Assembly (NCBI RefSeq): GCF_037893015.1
Contig: NC_133666.1
Coordinates: 257,926,294 to 257,990,293 of the forward strand
Source: Macrotis lagotis
Taxonomy: Eukaryota > Chordata > Mammalia > Peramelemorphia > Peramelidae
Length of the DNA stretch: 64,000 nt
Direction of reading: 5' to 3'
Shown here one piece after another: positions 57,377 to 64,000 of the stretch. The notes under the pieces were generated by a model. That model had not been told where the DNA came from, searched no databases, and was given only the letters and a program-made list of their open reading frames with translations. Positions within the stretch are counted from its first letter, which is position 1. Every line of letters starts with the position of its first letter. The translations under genes and the position numbers were made by a program.

Positions 57377-58826
57377 GAGTCAATTAAAGAAAAAGATAAC
57401 CATTTCCTAATTGACAAATGGTCAAAGGACATGCAAAGGCAATTTACAAATGAAGAAAATAAAGCAATCCATAGTCATATGAAAAATTGTTCCATATCTC
57501 TCATTATTATAGAAATGCAGATTAAAGCATCTCTGAGGTACCACCTCATACCTTCCAGACTGGCCAATATGACCAGAAAGGACAATGATCAGTCTTGGAA
57601 GGGATGTGGGAAATCTGGGACACTAATACATCGTTTCTGGAGCTGTGAACTCATGCAACCTTTCTGGAAAGTAATTTAGAATTATGGCCAAAAGGCAACA
57701 AAAAAATGTGCATACCCTTTGATCCAGCAATATCACTACTGGGTCTATACCCTGAAAAGATTATGAAAAAGGGTAAAAACATCACTTGTACAAAATTATT
57801 CATAGCAGCCCTGTTTGTGGTGTCAAAAAATTGGAAATTAAATGAATGTCCTTCAATTGGGGAATGGCTTAACAAACTGTGGTATATGTATGCCATGGAA
57901 CACTATTGTTCTATTAGAAACCAGGAGGGATGGATTCCAGGGAAGCCTGGAGGGATTTGCATGAACTGATGCTGAGTGAGATGAGTAGATCCAGAAGAAC
58001 ACTGTACACCCTAACAGCAACATGAGAGAGATGATCAACATTAGTGGACTTGCTCAGACCCAAAGGACAACAATCAGGCAAAATTTTGGCATATCTGTGA
58101 TGGAGAATTCACCTGTATCCAGAAGAATTGTGGAGTTTGAACAAAGGCCATAGGCTATTACCTTTAATTTAAAAAAAATGCAATTATTATGCAACTTTGC
58201 TACCTTTTTTACCTTATGTTTCTTCCTAAGGATATGTTTTTTTTTTTTTTTCTGTCATCACATTCAGCTTAGATCAATGCCTACCATGGAAAAAAATGTA
58301 AAGACTAATAGGCTGCCTTCTATGGGGGGGGGTAGGGAAGCAGGATTAGGGGAAAAACTGTAAAATTCAAAATAAATAGAATCTTTCTAAAAAAAGGAAA
58401 AAGCAAAATAACCTCAGTGGTAAAGCTTCGTGCACAATTGACTTACTACAAATAACCTTTTTTTGGCTACTGATTCTTAAACTAGGAAGAGTAAAAACAA
58501 AGAAAGAAAAGTAGAGAACAATTTCCCAAGTGAATATTGATGTGAATATTTTTTAAAAAATAGTAAAGAAATTGTAGCATTATAGCCCAAATGTGGTAAA
58601 TAATGACCAGGTGAGATATATTCCTGCATTGCAGGCTTCAATATTGAAAATTCAATAGTTAAATATTAGGAAAACTATCTGTATAATTAATGATAGTAAG
58701 AAAACAAAAAAATAATATAAGTACAAAGATTCAGGAAAAGCTTTTTGTAAAAATACAATATTCAATCTTATAAAAATACTAGAAACACAAGATAAATGGA
58801 GTATTCCTTAAAAATGAAATATAGTA

Positions 58827-58960
58827 GGGAGCAGCTAGATGGTGCAATGGCCCTGGAGTGAGGAGGACTTGAGTTCAAATCCAGCCTCAGATACTTAATA
58901 ATCCACAGCTGCGTGACCTTGGGCAAGTTACTTAACCCCATTGCCTTGCAAAAAAAATTA
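58827..58960 (+). mobile_element. tRNA-derived SINE with perfect 17-bp TSD
   Basis: 'gggagcagctagatggtgc..cctggagtgaggaggacttgagttcaaatccagcctcag'. TSD AAAAATGAAATATAGTA at 58810-58826 and 58961-58977. The tRNA-like spacer 'gtggatagagcacc' is missing, so this copy has a small internal deletion. Confidence 0.95.
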
Positions 58961-59794
58961 AAAAATGAAATATAGTATATATTTTAAAACAATAGCAAGC
59001 ATTGCTTGTAAAGCGATGTGCCCAAACAATCAGCTATTATTGTTTATTTATACTAGAAATGTTAATTATAGTAGCAACACAAGAAAAAGAAATTAAAGGA
59101 AGTAAAATAGGCAACAAGGAAATAAGACTATCACTCTTTGCAGATGACATAATGGAATTCTTAGAAAATCCTAAAGAATCAACTCATGGTTAGGCTGAAC
59201 CACTATAATTAAAACAACAAAATTAATTTATATAGTGCCAAACTAATTGAACTACCAAAAAATTACTGAACTAGCAAAAATAGCAAAATTAATCTGAAGA
59301 AACAAAAGGTCAAGAATATCAAGGGAATTAATGAAAACAAATATGAAGGACAGGGGCCAAGCTCAAACTATTACAAAACATAAGCATTAAAACTATCTGG
59401 TGATAGTCCAGAAATAGAGCAGTTCATCAGTGGAATAGATTAAGTACATAAGACACAGTATTAATTGATTGAAGCAATCTAACATTTGATAAACTCAAAC
59501 ACCCAACATTTGGGACAAGACCTCAATACTTGCCAAAAGGTGTTCAGAAAACTAGAAAACATATGGCAGAAACTAGGTACAGATCAACATCTTAAAAAAT
59601 ATATATCATATAAAATCAAAATGGGTACATGATTTAGACATAAAAAATTACATCATAAGCAAATTATGAGAGCAAGGAATAGTTTAACTGTCAGAACTAT
59701 GGAGAAGTAAAGAATTAATAACCAAATTAGAGATAAAGAGCAAATCAAAATATAAGATAGATAACTTTGATTATATTAAATTTAAACTATTTAT

Positions 59795-60255
59795 TGATGT
59801 TTTATTTTCCAAATATATTGTGAAAGTTTTATTTAACATTGATCCATATACCAATGCTTATTTCTACGTTACAAAATTTCCTTCCACCCTCCCTTCCCAC
59901 CCGCTGCCCCTCAGCTACGAACAATCAGGTTAATATTGCACTTAACATTTGGGTTAAGCATGTTTACAGGTTAGCCATTTTGGTATGAGGAATTAGGATT
60001 AAGGGAAAAAAATACTTGAGATTTTTTTTTAAAAAGTTAATATAGTGTTCCTGAGATTCTGAAGGATTTTTGTTTTGTTTTGTTTTTCTTCCTCTGGATG
60101 GAGATAGCATTCTCTAAAGTCAGTCTAATAGGGTTGCCCTAGCTCTCTCAACTGCTGAGAGCAGCTGCATCCTTCAAGTGGATCATCTGACAATGTTGTT
60201 GTTAATCTGTACATTGTTCTCTTGGTTCTGCTCCCTTTGCTCAGCACCAGATCCT
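59795..60255 (-). mobile_element. nested 5'-truncated L1 3' end
   Basis: Same 3' UTR as the nested L1 at 7214-8595 ('aattaggattaaggg', 'ttttgttttgttttgtttttcttcc', 'tcatctgacaatgttgttgttaa', 'cagatcctgtaattt'). It sits inside the plus-strand L1, whose text is '..attatattaaatttaaac' then 'ctttttgtgcacaaac..'. TSD is approximately AAATTTAAACT / TAATTTAATCT. Confidence 0.85.
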
Positions 60256-61489
60256 GTAATTTAATCTTTTTGTGCACAAACAAAATCAATATAACCAAGA
60301 TTAGGAGAAAAACACAAAACATAAATAATTTTTTCAGTATATGTCTCTGATAAGCATCATTTCTCTAATATATAGAGATCTGAGTTGTTTCCAAGAGTAA
60401 AAGTCATTCCCTATTATTAGTGGTCAAAGGATATGAATTGACAGTTTTCAGATGAAGAAATCAAAGTGTCTAAAGTTATATAACAGTACTTTAATTATTG
60501 ATTTGAATATGACAGATTAAGCTAACTACAGCTAACCCCCCTTACACCTATCAAATCGGCTACTATAGCATAAATTAAAAATGATAAATATAGAAAAATT
60601 TGGACCCTAATACATTATCAGAGGAGTTGTGAACTGATCCAACCATTCTGTAGACCTATTTGAAACTATGACCAAAAGTTAAAAAAACCTTTAATTCACT
60701 AATACCTTTCCTGAATCCCAAAGAGATATTAAAGAGAGGGGAGGCAAGAAACTATTTGTATAAAAAATATTAATAACAGGCTTTTTGTGCTTGAAAAGAA
60801 TTGGAAACTGAAGGGATGCCCATCCATTTGAGAATAACTAAACATGTTTTTGCTATATGAATTGGCAAGCAGGATGGTTTCAGAGAATTTTGGGAAGCCA
60901 TATCAGCTGATGTAAAGTGATATAAACAGGACTAGGAGAACAATGTTCACAATAACAGTAATATTGTAAGGATGACCAACTGTGAAAAGCACAGCTATTC
61001 TCTGATCAAGACAATGATTCAAGACAATTCCAAACTTCCCATAAAGAAAAATTGTAACAATTTCCAGAGAGGGAACTGAAGAACTTTAAATGCATATTTT
61101 TCACTTATTTTCTTGTGTTTTTTTGAAATGGAAATAATGGAAACATATTTTGCCTTATTTCACATGTTTAATTAATGACATTTTTCTTGTCTTCTCAATG
61201 GGTGGGGAAGAATGGAAGAGAGAGAAAATTTAGAATTCCAAGAAAATTTAAAATATTGATTTTTTAAGAAAAGAGTTCAGACTAGCACCAAAGGTATCAT
61301 AGAAAAGAATTTTAAGATCATCTATTCCAATATATTTCATGCTTTATAAGAATGAAATGAATTCTTGGAAAACAGAAATACTTGCAATAAAATCTTACAA
61401 CATATGCTTAATAAACATTTGACCTTACCCAAATCTCTTAAAGTCTAAAAAATTGGGATAATAATAGTATCTACCCAACAAAAATGAAG

Positions 61490-61725
61490 AAGTTAGATGA
61501 TGTAAGTGAATAGAGAGCACTGGGTCTGGATTCAGGAAGACCAGAGTTCAAAGCCAGCCTCTGATATTTTTTTAGCTGTGTGATCCTGGGCAAATCATTA
61601 AGCCTCATCTGTAGTTTCCTCATCTGTAGAATGATTGGAAGGAAGAGGCAATCTACTCTAATATCTTTGCCAAAAAATTCTAAGTGGGATCCTGAAAAGC
61701 TGGACATGACTAAAATGACTAAACA
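61490..61725 (+). mobile_element. SINE with RTE-like 3' tail
   Basis: 'gaatagagagcactgggtctggattcagg', 'tgtgatcctgggcaaatcattaagcc', 'tttcctcatctgtagaatga', 'ctaatatctttgccaa' and the tail 'agctggacatgactaaaatgactaaacagc', which resembles the end of BovB-type RTE elements. Antisense relative at 49590-49805. Confidence 0.8.
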
Positions 61726-61739
61726 GCATCACTGTTAAG

Positions 61740-62285
61740 ACCTCCTCTCCCTTTTTACTTCTCTTTTTTTACTATTAGAAGTAAGCTCTCTAGAGATTAA
61801 GACCCAGCAAGGAAACTGCCCTGATCTTAACATAGAGACAGTCTTTTGTACTCACCTAATGGATGAACTCTGCTGTAAATAAATCACAGAACTGAAGGTC
61901 TCTGAGCTCAGGCAAACACCAATAGGCTCATATATGAAGCCCTGCTAGTAATGGATTTTTTGTCCCTAGACAGTCTTGCCTCATTGTTGCTATCATGCCT
62001 CACTCCTGTTGCTACACTGCACCATTTGATTATTTGTCTAATCACAAATATATAATTCAAGGTTTAGTTCCATTGCCTTGGGTCTCCTCCTAGAGGAGAT
62101 ACTAGCACATATGTCTGATTTCCCTTCCCCAAAAAAATAAGGAAATCTTTTTGCTTATAACCTGTGTGAGCCCTTTGGTATTTTTGTAACTCATAGTGGT
62201 TGTAAAACCTCTGTGATTCTTTGGTCATTTATTAACAGAGCTGACAACAACTACCAAAGTTACTAAGTGAATAAAATGAGATATT
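61740..62285. other. unassigned sequence
   Basis: No certain repeat. 62090-62220 ('aataaggaaatctttttgcttataacctg') could be an old LTR end, but there is nothing firm. Confidence 0.35.
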
Positions 62286-62302
62286 TTAAAAATAGCTTGC
62301 AA

Positions 62303-62445
62303 ATGGGACAGCTAGGTTGTGCAGTGGATAGAGCACTGGCCCTGGAGTCAGGAGAACCTGAGTTCAAATCCAGTCTCAGAAAGTTAATAATTTCCTAATT
62401 GTATGGGCTTGGGCAAGCCACTTAATCCCATTGCCTTGCAAAAAG
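62303..62445 (+). mobile_element. tRNA-derived SINE with TSD
   Basis: 'gggacagctaggttgtgcagtggatagagcactggccctggagtcagg'. TSD AATAGCTTGCAA (62291-62302) and AATAGTTTACAA (62446-62457), two mismatches. Confidence 0.92.
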
Positions 62446-62649
62446 AATAGTTTACAATCTTTAAAATGCTAGTTTCATTGTTATTTTATTGATATCATTG
62501 TTATTAATATACTTTTTTCTAGTGTCTCATAATAGCTAGTAGAGGCAGGATTCAAACATAGGACTTTTTGCTTCAAATCTAATGTTAGAAATGGAATAAA
62601 TATTTGTGTATAGCTAGTATAATCCTATCATTTTGTAATTATTTCTACT

Positions 62650-63110
62650 GAATCTCCTCTTTCTATCTGACTCAAATCCTCCACTTTGCATCTGCTGTCC
62701 TGCCTGGTTTCAACAGGTTGGAAGAAATTAGAAAGTCTATTATCTCTAATCTCTTCACTATATTACATTTTAGTCTCTTCAAGTATTTATTGAAACCATC
62801 TCCTTCAACCTCCTCTCCACTATGACTGGAAGGCTGGTGAATGGAATACAAAACCCCTCCTAATACCATCCTTTATAAAAGGGCAGAGTCTCTCAATTCT
62901 TTTCATTTTGTTTCCACTATCTTGCTTGATTTCCATAGAGGTCTTCACCAGGACATCCAAGTACACCAGGACACCCAAGCATCCCATTTCCTCTCCCGCT
63001 TCCTGCCACCTATTGTATGTTGTGCTTCCTCATAATAAGTTCCTTGAGGTCAGGAATTATTTCTTTTTATTAATAATATGCCTGGAATACAGAAACTTTT
63101 AAGTGAGCCT
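62650..63110 (+). mobile_element. L2-like 3' region
   Basis: Ends 'taagttccttgaggtcaggaattatttc..aatatgcctggaatacag', typical of an L2-type terminus. The upstream part is pyrimidine-rich and diverged. Confidence 0.45.
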
Positions 63111-64000
63111 TTGTTGAAATGTACACAGAGTTTGGAAAGATTAGGAGGAATGTCACTCTAATTCCTAGTTTATTTACACTTTGTTGCAAATTGGGTATAA
63201 GTGTGCACAGATAATTATCTTCAGAAAGAGGTTTTTCTGAGATCTCTGGTAACCAATATTGGTCTTGTATGCTATCCTAAAACAATTTTGGCAATACGGG
63301 ATGCACTGAAGCAAGGTACTTTAGTCTGAAAGAACATTTATTTTCATCATGGGTGAAGGGGAAATATTAGGATTTGTTAGTTTCATGTTATCTCTGACCC
63401 TACCCCTTCCAAAGAGTTTGAACTCACATTAAATGAGTTCTCTGTTGTGGCCTTGGCTTAGGAATGACAACATGATTTGATTCAGTGATAAAACCCTAAG
63501 AAAATCTCTGAAACTGAGCTTAGATAAGGTTCAAATTTAGGTCTCTCCAAATGTGGGTAATGTAGTCCCTTTCCATATATTATGGGAAATATTTTTATTT
63601 TTCCATCTAAGAAGATATATTCAAATACACAGAACTCACAATTCCATGAATATTAGGGAACAGAAAACACTGCAATTGACAAACCTAGATTTCCCTGGAA
63701 GCTAAAGACACTATAGGCCAAACATTATACTCTTCATTGACCTTGGAACTGCACTCTGTAATATTATGATCTTCATTTTGTTGATACTCTTTGTGTTCTG
63801 AAAAGCAAACTTCAGGAAAATCACCTCCCTCTGGTTAGCTGGTGCCTGAATAATGAAGCTTCAAATATAGAATACTCCATAAAATAAACCTGAGGTTGGA
63901 AAGATCTATCCTCAAAATCATTAGAATCTTACAGAAAGCAAAAAGGTATGAGAATACTATCAGGAATGAGAAGATTAGGGACTTTCCTTTTGAGCTGAGT
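63111..64000. other. unassigned sequence to window end
   Basis: No repeat or coding signal recognised. Confidence 0.4.

Larger units (their letters stand above)
52147..58376 (+). mobile_element. L1 with 5' UTR joined to RT, split by a HAL1-like insertion
   Basis: 5' UTR 52147 to about 52535; then an abrupt switch to ORF2 just before the RT (about 52540). RT and C-terminal domain run to 53872. After the 53873-57142 insertion the ORF2 text resumes in register at 57158 ('aacattattaaatacaaactagat') and continues through the C-terminus ('PFDPAISLLGLYPEK', 'ALFVVSKNWKLNECP') and 3' UTR to about 58376. ORF1 and endonuclease are absent. Confidence 0.8.
58400..61270 (+). mobile_element. old L1 (RT to 3' UTR) with nested SINE and nested antisense L1
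   Basis: Begins in ORF2 before the RT ('cttaaactaggaagagtaaaaac'), passes 'aggaaaagctttttgtaaaaatac' (damaged DAEKAFDK block) and 'ctctttgcagatgacataatgg' (FADDI, 59138-59160). It continues to the C-terminus and a 3' UTR ending near 61270 ('gggtggggaagaatggaag..', 'atttagaattcc'). Nested: SINE 58827-58960 and minus L1 59795-60255. Highly diverged. Confidence 0.78.

Noticed and set aside
1..64000. CRISPR arrays, bacterial operons, phage or plasmid features
   Set aside because: Repeats are interspersed mammalian retroelements, not evenly spaced direct repeats with spacers, and no prokaryotic gene structure is present.

Overview
The window looks like AT-rich intergenic or intronic DNA from a marsupial (metatherian mammal). 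The diagnosis rests on the repeats. There are at least fifteen copies of a tRNA-derived SINE whose core reads 'cctggagtcaggag..cctgagttcaaat..cagacacttaataatta..tagctgtgtg.ccttgggcaag.cactta', which resembles marsupial SINEs such as WSINE1. There are also many L1 pieces with marsupial-type 3' UTRs, ORF1-only 'half-L1' (HAL1-like) elements, and old mammalian MIR, L2 and CR1/L3 debris. An Australian lineage is my guess from the SINE type only. I found no host protein-coding exon, tRNA, rRNA, CRISPR array or bacterial-type operon. Every long open frame lies inside a transposon, a microsatellite or low-complexity DNA. Layout: 1-13.6 kb is a stack of L1 and HAL1-like fragments in both orientations, including a minus-strand HAL1-like element (5.7-10.8 kb) broken by a younger L1 with a perfect 15-bp target-site duplication (TSD). 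13.6-16.6 kb is a second minus-strand L1 mosaic. 17.1-20.1 kb is an L2 3' end plus mostly unique DNA. 20.1-23.05 kb is a plus-strand L1 in which the 5' UTR joins the reverse transcriptase directly. 25.2-26.3 kb is a full-length processed SUMO2 pseudogene on the minus strand, flanked by a perfect 15-bp TSD; it is the only host-gene-derived sequence recognised. 30.0-35.2 kb is a plus-strand L1 carrying four nested SINEs, two of them at the same target site. 37.5-39.5 kb is a minus-strand LINE that is not L1 and still shows a readable reverse transcriptase. 40.9-42.3 kb is a 5'-truncated L1 with TSD. 42.4-51.3 kb is repeat-poor apart from MIR, CR1, a few SINEs and a possible solo LTR. 51.3-58.4 kb is an L1 (5' UTR plus RT) into which an ORF1-only HAL1-like element (53.87-57.14 kb) has inserted. 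58.4-61.3 kb is an old L1 with a nested SINE and a nested opposite-strand L1. 61.5-64 kb holds two SINEs, an L2-like end and unique DNA. How the parts relate: L1 supplied the machinery (A-rich tails, 10-17 bp TSDs) for the SINEs, the HAL1-like elements and the SUMO2 retrocopy. The second LINE shares its 3' tail with a separate SINE family, suggesting a second LINE/SINE pair. The closest thing to a distinct 'system' here is the HAL1-like elements. Two copies in opposite orientation share the same ORF1-linker / ORF2-C-terminus junction, and a third copy lacks ORF2 altogether. All family names come from recognition by eye, without any database search.
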